From Portulaca oleracea (taxonomy: Eukaryota; Streptophyta; Magnoliopsida; Caryophyllales; Portulacaceae), in contig CM055889.1 of NCBI GenBank assembly GCA_029582165.1, forward strand, positions 15,246,841-15,310,840: a DNA stretch of 64,000 bases. The letters run 5' to 3'. The position numbers and the translations under genes are program-made. Shown here one piece after another: positions 1 through 10,030 of this stretch. The notes beneath the pieces were generated by a model. The model ran no database searches, was not told the DNA's origin, and was given only the letters and a program-made list of their open reading frames with translations. Position 1 is the first letter of the stretch. Each line of letters begins with the position of its first letter.

Positions 1-272
1 GGTCATGGTGGGGTGTTAGGCTTTGGTGGTGGACTACCTTTATCCAAGGTCATATCCAATCCCATTTGGTGTTCAACGTTACTGATATTGGTTGATTTTG
101 GTTATTATTCTTGTTATTATTCAAGTTCAAGGGTATTGATGAGAAGTTCAAGCATGGGTGATTGAGATGTTCATCTTTCCCCCCTTATTCTATTGTTCAT
201 GGATTGCTCTCCTCTTTTCTACAACAACAAACTCAAGCTAGAATCGTTATCCCCCACCGCACCATGCTCCGT
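1..272 (+). repeat. Left LTR of gag-only element (3' part)
   Basis: Near-identical to 2629-2897 with scattered substitutions and small indels. It is truncated at the window edge. It ends directly before the primer binding site, which places it as the 5' LTR of a plus-strand element. Confidence 0.7.
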
Positions 273-308
273 TGGTACCAGAACTACGGTTTGTTCTAGC
301 TTGAGTTT
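229..308 (+). repeat. 15-bp perfect inverted repeat enclosing LTR end and primer binding site
   Basis: Bases 229-243 (aaactcaagctagaa) and 294-308 (ttctagcttgagttt) are exact reverse complements. The 50-base loop contains the LTR/internal junction and the primer binding site. In the RNA this would form a stem presenting the tRNA-binding site in a loop. Confidence 0.85.
273..284 (+). other. Primer binding site, initiator tRNA-Met type (degenerate)
   Basis: TGGTACCAGAAC matches the plant LTR-retroelement site TGGTATCAGAGC at 10 of 12 bases and abuts the left LTR. The perfect version of the same site is seen at 10010-10021 in the copia element. Confidence 0.65.
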
Positions 309-404
309 TCATTTTTGTTCTTGCTAATTTGTTCTCTATTGTTGGATTTTGGTATTTTGAGTGCAAATATTGGTGTTCCCCATCCCTTGTGCCTCTAAGC
401 GCAG

Positions 405-674
405 TTGGACAATTTCATCCACGAACGTCGAGGTCCACCCCATGACATACGATGGAGGTCCACTCGTATCCCTATCCGTCCTCCCCCCGCCTACGAGTCG
501 AGTGACGATGATAGAGATTCGCTTCGATGCCATCGTCGACGGAACACTATTGAGGAGCCATTCTACTATTCCCCACTAATGACTGTCACGTCCCGGAAGT
601 GTGTCAAATGTCGGTGTGTGGGACACGATGCTTTGCAATGTCCGACAATGGATATGGTTGAAGCTTGGATTTAG
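405..674 (+). CDS. Gag fragment with CCHC zinc knuckle
   Basis: A short frame of about 89 codons that contains, at 597-641, the nucleic-acid-binding knuckle C-X2-C-X4-H-X4-C (CVKCRCVGHDALQC). This is the nucleocapsid signature of LTR-retroelement Gag. The frame stops soon after the knuckle at a TAG. No capsid-like region can be recognised upstream within this short frame, so it is probably a remnant. It lies between the primer binding site and two further open frames on the same strand. Confidence 0.55.
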   Translation: MDNFIHERRGPPHDIRWRSTRIPIRPPPAYESSDDDRDSLRCHRRRNTIEEPFYYSPLMTVTSRKCVKCRCVGHDALQCPTMDMVEAWI

Positions 675-2017
675 GAAACCCAAGTGACGTAGTAGAAGAG
701 GTTAAACAAGCAAAGGTCGATTCCTTACCCGACGAGGGAGCTTCCGTTGAACCTTGTGAGGCTTCCGAAGCTATTGTTGAAGTTCCAAGCCAAGAGGTGG
801 TTGAAAACATCGATCTTTCCCTTCCTCTTATCCTTGTTGAAGAGGCCCAAGAAGAAGTTCCTTTGGGTTTTTCATTGCCACCAACCAAGGAATCAAACAA
901 CAATGGCGTAACTCCCATTCTCTTCAATCCGTGGGCACCAAATTCTTCTCCGTGGGAAGAACAAGGTAACCGAGGACTCTCCTTTGAAATTTATTGAAAT
1001 ATGCTTGAAAGATGGACGATGTGGTGTAGAGTCTTTGGGTGAGTCGTGCATGATCTTTGGGAGACATTGGTTGTTTGATGAAGTTCGTTGGCGAGATAAG
1101 TTGCATGATGAGCATGTGAAGTCCCCGTTTGAAAATTCCCAATGTTTTGAGTGGCATACTAAGAATCTTGGTGTCCGTTTGGTGTTTAGTGGCGAATTTG
1201 GGATTGTAGATGCCTTGATTCTAATTCAACCTAAGTTTTTGAGCTCTTCAATTGTGTCGTCCTTCGATGAATATTGCTTGCATGTTGGTCGTTGTGATGT
1301 GAACTATTTGAACATGCCATACATGATGTTTGGTCAACATTGGTTATTTGAGGAATTGTCATTGAATGAGTACTATTGGAAATTTGGCGCGCAATGTTTT
1401 TGGGAGAGTATGTTGAAAGAAAAACATTTGTTTGACGGTGATCACTTGAATCCCTTAGCCCCACATAAAATCAAACCTTGGGTGGGAAGTGGGTTGAGGA
1501 ACCTTCTTCTAACGAGCGAAACACCGGTTGAGTGTGCTCTTGGTGAGGACAAGCGATCTCTTGCTTTGTCTTTGCCTTGTAGCGAGCCTAGTAAGGTTGA
1601 GAATTCCCAAGCACCGCATAAATTTCCCCTACCGCCCCTTAACCCTTCACCTCCGCAAAACAAGCCTCCTTCCACTTCTTGCATATGGATGATGGGTTCA
1701 TTGTGGGATTTGAAGATTGTGGATTGTCTAGCATGATTGTTCGAAGCGTTCGGGAAGTTCGGAGCTTCATGGGGTCGATTGATGAAGAGTGCTTCGGTCT
1801 TAACTCCCAAGAGTTGAGGGAAACTCTTTTTCAAGAGGGGGAGTATAAACCGCGTCGGGCTCGGGTCCGAGCTACCAAAACCGGGTTTGAGGAAGATGGC
1901 AAGAGGGAAGAAATCCTGACCCAACGTTTCTACACTAGACCCGCTCCTTCGGGCAAGTTCAAGAACCGGTACACCTTTTCAAGGGGTAGATTGATGAGTA
2001 CCAGGTTGAAATGGTAA
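665..2017 (+). pseudogene. Unrecognised internal frames of gag-only element
   Basis: Three overlapping frames on the same strand (665-997, 984-1736, 1679-2017) follow the zinc knuckle and look like one ancestral frame broken by small indels. The first is acidic and proline-containing. The second has a repeated phrase (MFGQHWLFEE and the similar IFGRHWLFDE), hinting at an internal duplication. I do not recognise the product. The position downstream of Gag, where pol would normally be, and the absence of any DTG, YVDD or DDE motif argue that pol was replaced by or decayed to non-enzymatic sequence. It could also be a captured host fragment. Confidence 0.4.
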
Positions 2018-2628
2018 AGGCGAATCGTCCAACGTTGAAGATTGAAAAGGCTCGGGTTTTACCCCTCCAACCCTGTGGCCCTCAGGGTCATGCTGAGCCG
2101 TCTCGGGATGAAAAGCAGCGAAGAATCGGGGTTTGGGTGTAGTCCCGAGAACATTGAAGTTCAAGGCAGAAGCGGCAGAAGGAACAGCCGCAGGTCGCGC
2201 TCGCGCCACCCTGCGACTCGCTTGCGCCACGCTATTGTCAGAGGGGTAACGCCTGTCACCACATAGGTTGCGCCCGCGACCCTCTTGGCCAGCGACATGC
2301 TATGGCAGACAGAGAGCTTACTCGACCGCGCCACCATGTGACTCGCCCACGCCATGCTTCTGCGACGAACGCACTGTTTAGTATTTTTGTTTTGTTTTTA
2401 ACCTAATTTCATGTTTAGTATAAATAGCTCGTTTAGCACCCTTTTCTTGGAAGATTATGATATTGAATGAATTGCTAAGGCATTGTTAGGGTTTGCTCCC
2501 TATGAATGTGATGATAAAAAATGGGTGGCAAAGTTTTCTCTTAAAAATCTAGATTACTTTATCCAATCTTTTGGTGGTGTTTCTAGTCATTCCTTTATTG
2601 ATCATTTGGTGGATGTTTCCTTTATGAT

Positions 2629-2897
2629 GGTCATGGTGGGGTGTTAGGCTTTGGTGGTGGACTACTTTTATCCAAGGTCATATCAAATCCCATTTGGTAT
2701 TCAACGTTATTGATATTGGTTGATTTTGGTTATTATTCTTGTTATTATTCAAGTTCAAGCTATTGATGAGAAGTTCAAGCATGGGTGATTGAGATGTTCA
2801 TCTTTCTCCCCTTATTCTATTGTTCATGGATTGCTCTCTTCTCTTCTACAACAACAAACTCAAGCTAGAATCGTCATCCCTCACCGCGCCACGCTCC
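2629..2897 (+). repeat. Right LTR of gag-only element (homologous part)
   Basis: Matches 1-272 from ggtcatggtggggtgttagg through the acaacaacaaactcaagcta segment and the terminal gctcc. Homology stops at about 2897, marking the 3' end of the element. The LTR probably starts well upstream, since a TATA-like sequence lies near 2418. Confidence 0.7.
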
Positions 2898-3032
2898 AGT
2901 GGTTGAGCAGTGGGTAGTTGGAGAGACCCTTCAACAAGCTTTCCCAGCATGGGATATAACCTAATTTAATTATAAAGAACAAACAAAAAGTCATAGAATA
3001 AAGGGATATAAATCATGCAAAATATGGAATAA

Positions 3033-3738
3033 TCATCTACTAGGCAAGGTAGGGTTATGCTTGGGACACTTGGGCTTTTTCTTCCTCATGCTAGGCCTTT
3101 TCCTGTTCACCACACTCTCACCCTCACTCTCACGCTCACTCTCATGGATGTTAGGGTTGTCAAATTCATTGTATTGTTCATCCTCTGCTCCATTCCCATC
3201 CTCATCAGGTCCTCCTCCTTCAATCAAACTATCATCACCCTCTACTATAACATTCATGCCAACTATTTGATTGTCCCCCAACTTCTTTTTTTTCAGCATA
3301 AATTGTGTCATCTCCTCATCCTCTACTTCAGAACCATTACCATCAGCATTGGGGTCATAATCATCATCATCATTCTCATCCCCATCCTCAACTTCAAACT
3401 CCGACCCACTCAACATCAACATCGACAATTTTTTCTTTCCCCTTCCCCCTTACCTCGACATGCTTGACATACAGGTGAACAAATCGAATTTTTCAAGTAA
3501 ATCAGTCAACATCCTTATCTCATTATCTCGTTCAACCAGGCTGTCCTTAAAGCCTATACTATGCCTGGTTTGCTAATGTACAACTTTTCAATTGTATCTT
3601 TTGAATACCCAACATTCTCAACAAACTCAACAAGATCATCCACACAAAACCTATCAGGGTCCACATCCACCACAATCGCCTCACAGTTACTACATGTAAA
3701 CCAAATGTGGTTTCGTCATAAACTCCCCCCTACCCCAT
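3033..3738 (-). pseudogene. MuDR/Mutator-like N-terminal (PB1-like) gene remnant
   Basis: Read on the minus strand from an ATG at 3738, the sequence encodes pieces typical of the N-terminal region of plant MuDR-type proteins: YDETTF, then VVDVDPDRFCVDDLVEF, VENVGYSKDTIEKLYIS and KPGIV. A long acidic Asp/Glu/Asn-rich stretch with Lys clusters follows (frame 3428-3033). The frame is broken repeatedly: a TAG two codons after the ATG, a missing segment plus frameshift before the CEAIVV block, a TAG after KPGIV with a frame change, a TAA after MSSMSR, and a final stop at 3033. No DDE transposase core follows. I infer a fragment of a Mutator-like element or a MuDR-derived host gene. The family assignment rests on the DPDRF-type block only. 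Confidence 0.5.
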
Positions 3739-5688
3739 GAAAACTTTGTAACTAATTACCCATTCTGAGACCCTAATAAACAACGAAATAAACCAAAATT
3801 CAGAAACAAAAACAACTCATCATCAATAAATAGAGGTTGGGTTGTATTTCTAAACCGCACTACATTTGATCCCACCAAACCCTAGAAGAATTTTGTGCAA
3901 CTACGTCTAAAACGGAAGAAATACACTGAAATCTCAGCAAAATCAACACAAAACATACCAAATTCACCAAATTTAACGAGTTCACAGATTAGGGTTTTGT
4001 CAGAAACTTACCTTCAAACTTGGTCACTCTTTTGGCCCTTCAATACCTCCAGAAAACCTTCTGTGGAGTATGGAATTTGTTGCTAGTGTTGAATTTCACC
4101 TTTCACTGATACAAGAATCCAAATTTGAAGGGTGGAAGATGAACAATCAAGGCATGGACGAAGAAGAAGAAGATGAACGCTGAAGGTGTGGTTGGGTGTT
4201 TGAATTGGAGAGAATTAATGAGGGGCTAGGGGAGGATTTGGAGGGTTTAGTAAATTATCAGTTTTTAAGTTAATTATGTAATTAGTTAAGATCATTATTA
4301 ACTGATATGTAATTAACTTGTTACTTTATATCACTTGTGTTATCCAGCAGGTTGAGTGACAAGTTCGTCCTAATTATAAGGTATTAATGGCAGTTTCATA
4401 ACATTTTTTTCGGGTGATAAATTTTTGAGTTTTACATAGTTTAATGACATTTTATCCGAGAATTATGTTGTTGCCTCTTTTAAGTTGAGTGTTACTGAAA
4501 CGTATGTTTTTTTTTATCTAAGACAATGATGTGTTAGTGTCCATGTCTTGAACCATCTATAGTTTATTGCAATTGCATTAATAATCATAGGAACATGACA
4601 TTTATCTTTTACGTGATATTCAAGTTATGTCAGCGATAATAAAGAATACATATTTTATATAAAATTCTTTATTTATGAAAAATATAAATATAGAATAATT
4701 TTGTACACTAATGAAACATATTTTTTAACACTTTATATATGCATGAATATGAAGTTAAAAATAATTTATGCATAGCTTAAGATGATTAATAAATATATTG
4801 GAATTTATCGTTTAGATGTAAACTTTTAAAAAAGTTCATCATTCTTTATTACAAAATTTACCATAAATTTATCAACATTATCATTACAAAATTTGTTGAT
4901 GATTTAAGTTTATTAATTTGTTATAAAAATTCATCACATGAAAAATTGACATATTTTAACTACATATGATGTATTTAATTAGATCGATCATCCACATTGT
5001 ATTGTATATTTACGGTATCAAGAACTTATTATTTTCATAACATGGTAGGAATTGTGGTTAGAGAATGTCGTTATTTTTTCTTTTAAAATTTAAAATCTAT
5101 TCATCTTCTTAGTTAGGGCATGTTCCGAAGGGTACATAGAGTTGGGTAAGTAAGGTTGATAGGCTTGAGTAGTTTATCAGAAGTAGGTAAAAGTATGTAA
5201 TGAATTTTAAAAGTAGAAAATTTATGTAAGTTTATGTAAATTTATGTTTAGATTTTTTTTAAAAAAAGGTAGAATTAAGGCTATGTTGTTTGGCAAAGTA
5301 AATAAGATTTTATCTTGCCTGACCTCACCTTACTATCCAAAAATAAAAGAAATGAAGTTATACTTTTAGATAATTATATTTATTATTTTTTTTAGTCTAC
5401 TCACATAATTTATTAAAAATAATATAAAAAGTGAGATAACATTTACGTATCTCCACTACTTTAATTATTATTTTTAGCTTACTTTTACTTATATAATTAC
5501 CTTATATACATTTTTTTTATAGAACTTACCTTATATACATATCTTCTATATAATAAAAAGAGCCTTAATGGGGGTGGGGTACCAAAAATTGTTTGAAAAA
5601 GTTGCTTGTGCTGCAGCTTACCTTATAACTTGTATTTACACTTGATTTTACATTCGATTTTACTCTTTTACTTTCAAATATATTTATA
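3739..5688. other. Spacer, no gene recognised
   Basis: 3739-4250 may include untranslated sequence of the broken MuDR-like gene; a GTAAGT donor-like site on the minus strand lies near 4010. From 4250 the sequence is very AT-rich with no coding signal. At 4810-4990 it resembles the interior of the MITE at 26046-26262 (repeated attcatca/ttacaaaatt phrases). Confidence 0.5.
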
Positions 5689-6621
5689 ACAAGCGGGTTT
5701 AATACGTGTCTGGTGTATGTCTAAATAAAGTAAATACAAGTCTGACATATTTCGGATTTGGATAAATATGAGTTAGGTGTATTTCAACTTCAAGTAAATA
5801 TGGGTTAAATACGTGTCAGGTATATGTCATGTATATTTCGAAATCAGGTAAATACGGGTTCAATATTATTCGACAATAGAAAATGTTTAAAGTCTTAACA
5901 CATGACAACTTTTAAAGCGTCATAATTTTTATAAGTATGCAAACTAAATTAGTGTACATTGTATTTGAAAAATAAATATAGTATTACATATAAAATCATA
6001 AATACTTGTATTGTTGTTTGTAATTTTTCATACTTATTGAAATCCAAGGTAAATTAAAATATGATTAATAAAATATATTTAATGTGCATTATTACACCAA
6101 ATATATATGATAAAACTGTAATTTTTAACTCTTGCTACAATAATTAAGGAGTCTAGCATCAAATAAAACTTTATGTCTAAACCAATCAATTCAGAAAGTT
6201 AAATATGTGTCGTTGTATCTAATTAAGATAAATACGGGTTCGGTATATTTCGGATTCGGGTAAATACGAGTTATGTTTATTTCGGGTTCAAGTAAATATG
6301 TGTTAAGTGTATTCCTGGTTCGAGTCAATACGGGTCATATATATTTTTGGATTCAAGTAAATGCGGGTTGGATATTATTTGACAATAGAAAACGCTAAGA
6401 CATATGACCATTTTTAAATTGGTATAATTTTTATGTATGCAAACTTTAATGTGCACTGTTTTTGTAAAATGAACATAGTATTACATATAAAATTATAAAT
6501 ACTTGTATTTTTTGTTGTAATTTTTTATACTTATCAAAATCTAAGGTAAACTAAAATGTGTTTGATATAATATATTTTATGTGCATTAGTACACAAAATA
6601 TATGCAAGAAAACTGTAAAAT
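5689..6621. repeat. Two diverged copies of a ~430-bp block
   Basis: 5689-6126 and 6205-6621 share the same order of features. Each has a run of short units of the form gtaaatacgggtt...tatttcgg, then ttattygacaatagaaaa, then a variant of cataatttttataagtatgc, and last a segment ending in a variant of aaaactgtaa. The short units are themselves a degenerate tandem array of roughly 35-45 bp. No coding potential was seen. Confidence 0.7.
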
Positions 6622-6880
6622 AGTTGAGGGGTGGGAAAGGTGGAATACAGTGGTGATTGTGAATCTAAGTCACATCATTTAAGTACATGACGTTTTAAAT
6701 ATAGTAGTTTATAATTTTTACAAAGGTATTATGAGTAAGACAAATCACATTAGTGACATTTTTAAATATATGAATTTTTAAATAAATATTATGTAAAATA
6801 GGTAAAGAAGAATTAATAATGTGAAAAAAGGTGGAATAATGTAACTAAGAATATGATAGATAAGATAAATTTATCATATA

Positions 6881-7114
6881 CTACCTCCGTTTTTATTTAT
6901 CTGCCGCCTAGGAAATTGTATTAAAAACTTTGACCGTTAATATTTTAATTTGTATAATGATTCATCATACAAAATTGATGTCATTAGATTCGTAATAAAA
7001 AATAATATTAAAAACTATAATATTATAATTTTTTATAAAAATTTTATATTAAAAATTATTGATCAAAAATTAACACTGAAAGCTGTAAATACAGATAAAA
7101 AAGAACGAAGGGAG
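6881..7114. mobile_element. Stowaway-like MITE
   Basis: Termini ctacctccgttttt and aaagaacgaagggag are imperfect inverted repeats of the plant ctccctccgt type, flanked by TA at 6879-6880 and 7115-7116. It is AT-rich, 234 bp long, with no transposase. These are features of Tc1/mariner-related Stowaway MITEs. Confidence 0.75.
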
Positions 7115-7416
7115 TATTACAAAAGAACATGGCCCTAACCCGTCCGTAGGACGGGCCACAAATCTAGTTTTCTATGTAGTCCCTAAATAAGTAAAAGTAG
7201 GACGAAAAATATCTACAAAGGACCAACCTAAATTTAAGTAGGACGAAAAATATCTATAAAGGACCAACCTAAATTTGGACTTTAAAAAAAATGGGATTAA
7301 AGAATTTCTGGATCAGTTGGCACATAATCCAAGGCAATGACAAAAGTCAAAGATTTGATGGGGCTGATAAACAAAAGGTTGAAGGAAAATGTTATGGGCT
7401 CCAATGTCAAGTTGAA

Positions 7417-7417
<1 letters not shown>

Positions 7418-7450
<33 letters not shown>
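7418..7450. repeat. (ATT)11 microsatellite
   Basis: Eleven uninterrupted ATT units. Confidence 0.95.
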
Positions 7451-7452
<2 letters not shown>

Positions 7453-7696
7453 ATAGATGTCCCTTGTACTTAAAATTATATATTGTTATAATGTAGTTAG
7501 TTTTTTAAAAGTTTGATGATTAATTTTTTAATAGTATAAATATATTATTATATGAAATTATTATTAAATTTTATAAAATTATTTTTATTAAATTTGTAGT
7601 AAAATATAATTTATAAATATTTAATCTTACAATTTTGTACATACTATATTCATAAAAATTATGGCCAAAGAAAATAATAAAATATCAAAAAATGAC

Positions 7697-8424
7697 TTGG
7701 AGGTACCCATCTTTTTGTGAAAATGATTTCTAAGACCTCATATTTTGAAAACTAATTTTAAAGTCCCTTTCTTTATGTGTTAATAATTATCAGGACTCAC
7801 TATTTTAATAAAAACCTATTAAAAGGGGTAATAACTTTTTATATTTATAGATAATAGTATAAGACAAGGACTTTTTATGCAAAAATATGATTTTTTTTGA
7901 GGTTTTATTAAAACAAGTAAAATAAACACTCTTATCTCTTTTATGATAATTTTAATGATATCAGTTATGACAATCTACTACTTATACCTCAAAAATTGTA
8001 TTTTCTGTAGCTATAGGCTCACCATGCTTGATAAAAAAAAAATAAACTTAACTAGAAAATTTTGACTGATATATTAATGTAATTGTGTTATTATAAACAT
8101 ATACAATTTTTGAGGTATAAGTAGTTGATTGTGATAACTAATACCATTAAAGTTATCATAAAGAGTTAAAGAGTGTTTATTTTGACATGTTATAATAAAA
8201 ATTTCAAAAAATCCTATTTTGCATAAAAGGTCCTTATTTGAAACTTTTTTCTATAAATATAAAAAGTTAATATCTCTTTTAATAGGTTTCTATTAAAATA
8301 ATGGGTCCTGTTAATTATTACCTCTTTTAATAGAGTAGCACATAAAAAAGAGATTTCAAAATTAATTTTAAAATATGAAATCCTAAAAATCATTTTTCAC
8401 AAAAAAAATAGGTACCTCTAAACA
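7697..8424. mobile_element. Foldback element with ~310-bp arms
   Basis: Left arm about 7697-8002 (starting ttggaggtaccc, ending cctcaaaaattgta) is the imperfect reverse complement of about 8101-8424 (starting tacaatttttgagg, ending aggtacctctaaa). The spacer is about 100 bp. Colinear landmarks include ctacttatacctcaaaaatt, aaataaacactctt and actttttatatttatag. No reading frame of note is present. It is a foldback or long-TIR non-autonomous DNA transposon; a TSD was not resolved. Confidence 0.8.
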
Positions 8425-8729
8425 ATTTTTTTAATAAAATACCGTAAACTATTTATGATGAAACAGAGCGGAAATAGTAGGCGATAACCGCGTTAGTTGC
8501 TTCTTTCATTCATGTCTGAGGTCATATCATGAGTAGCACCAACTAATCATTTGATGAAATTGGAATGAATGAATGCCTTCGCTTCACAATCAAGTCACCG
8601 CTCTTTCATTTCCAACTTCGTTTTTACACTTCGCTTCAATAATTCTTGGTGGATCATGTGTTTTCCTATTCGCCCTTAACTAAGGCTTTTGGTTTGAATA
8701 CAATAAAGGAATTTTACACTAATATAATA

Positions 8730-9025
8730 ATATAATATTAGAAGTATTTTGAAAATATATCCATATTTAATATTGGATGTCAATGTACTAATATTTTGAA
8801 TCTATCATTCAAAATGTACCATTCTTCCGTGATGACGAGTAAAATTGAACGCTAATTTCTCACTACTGCTAGTATATTAACATTCAATTTTATTCATTAT
8901 TATCAAGAGTTAGTATATAAATGATATTAAGATCCAAAAGTTTGATATATTTATATTCAATGTTAAAGGTTAATATATTATAGTTCAATATTCAGATGTT
9001 AGTATTTAGAATCTAATATTCCAAT
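8730..9025. mobile_element. Inverted-repeat element, family of 16955-17436 (degenerate)
   Basis: The reverse complement of the right end (ggaatattagattctaaata, then aatatattaacctttaacat) aligns with the terminus of the element at 16955-17436 (ggatattagatggtaatata, then aatatactgacctttactat). The left arm is weaker. The remaining spacer up to 9434 is AT-rich without recognisable genes. Confidence 0.5.
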
Positions 9026-9434
9026 AATAAAACCATAAATTTTATGATGAAATAGCTCCTCTTTTTATGTGACAATGTTATCATAGTTCTTTACTTCAAA
9101 AAAAAAAAGAAAAAAAGAAAACTCAATTCTAATGATTAATGTGCAAAATAAGAAATAAAATGTGAAAAATAAGAAATAAATAAATAAGTAAATAAAATAT
9201 TATCAATGACCAGATAGTAGGCCATTCAGCCATAATGTTCCTAGTATCTGTGTTTTGGGATTGGATGTAAAAATTTATTTTCATGATGAAGTTTTTAATT
9301 AAGAGCATTATATGTCACTGTACGTACTAGATGATTGGTAATTACTATGATAAGCGTACATATGAACCCTACTATTTTTACAAAATAGAATAGTATTTGC
9401 TTCATTCAATTCTAAACCTCGGTGTGATAGAAAG

Positions 9435-10007
9435 TGTTAGGAAAGTGTCCTAAAATCATCAAATCTCTTCATCCCATAATTATTTGTTTCCTAATTGTAT
9501 TAGGGTATTATTTAGGTTTCCTTATTATGTTGGGCTTCCTAATTGTATTAGATTCTAAATCTAATTGGAGTGGGAGTCAAGTTAGGCTATAGGGAGTTTT
9601 CCCTATAAATAGGGTACATGTTTCTCCACCAAAAACACATCGGTAAAACAGAAAGTTAGAGAGAGAGAAAATATTGAGAGAGAAAGGGGTCTCACCAATA
9701 TTTTCCCCAGTGTATCCTGAGAGATTGTGAGTTGAGTGTTGAGAGATTGTTATTGTAATCTCCTTTGTGGATCGCATCACACCCTGTAATAGTGATCAGG
9801 TTGTACTCCTCCTTTCTCATAGTGGATTATTTTCTAGCTGTCGCCGTCCGTGGGTTTTTCTCTGAGTTCTTCAGTTTTCCATGTAATTCTGGTGTTTGAT
9901 TTTATCGTTTATTTTTCGTTCCCAAATTTTGTCGTAATATCCGTCATCTCGTTTTCGATTCTATTATTCGCTTTCGCTATTACCTTGCTACTTACTTTTC
10001 TCTAACA
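9435..10007 (+). repeat. 5' LTR of copia element 1
   Basis: 573 bp, TGTTAG...CTAACA, followed after two bases by the primer binding site. It carries a TATA box (tataaata, 9604-9611) overlapped by a short hairpin (arms 9588-9595 and 9600-9607). Confidence 0.95.
9588..9611 (+). promoter_or_regulatory. LTR promoter: TATA box with overlapping 8-bp hairpin
   Basis: tataggga and tccctata flank the loop gttt, and the right arm runs directly into tataaata. The arrangement is also present in the other copia LTRs of this window, though the 3' LTR of element 2 has lost the TATA consensus. Confidence 0.6.
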
Positions 10008-10009
10008 AG

Positions 10010-10021
10010 TGGTATCAGAGC
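10010..10021 (+). other. Primer binding site (initiator tRNA-Met)
   Basis: Exact TGGTATCAGAGC two bases after the 5' LTR of element 1. Confidence 0.95.
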
Positions 10022-10030
10022 AAGGTGGAG

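Larger units (their letters stand above)
1..2897 (+). mobile_element. Gag-only (non-autonomous) LTR retroelement, left end cut by window
   Basis: A direct repeat at 1-272 recurs at 2629-2897. The left copy is followed at once by a tRNA-Met-type primer binding site (273-284). The interior carries a retroviral-type CCHC zinc knuckle and then several short reading frames, but no recognisable protease, reverse transcriptase, RNase H or integrase. This is the pattern of a non-autonomous LTR element that would need enzymes from elsewhere. A TATA-like run (tataaatag, near 2418) upstream of the right repeat suggests the right LTR starts before the visible homology. A purine-rich tract near 1835-1850 is a possible polypurine tract. 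The left LTR start and target-site duplication lie outside the window, so the element boundary is open. The superfamily (Ty3-like suspected) is inference. Confidence 0.7.

Noticed and set aside
3057..3467. Plus-strand frames with long Leu/Ile/Thr-rich products
   Set aside because: They are antisense to the acidic tail of the MuDR-like remnant; composition is explained by complementing Asp/Glu codons.
6950..7138. Small plus-strand frame
   Set aside because: It lies in the AT-rich interior of a Stowaway-like MITE and has no family features.
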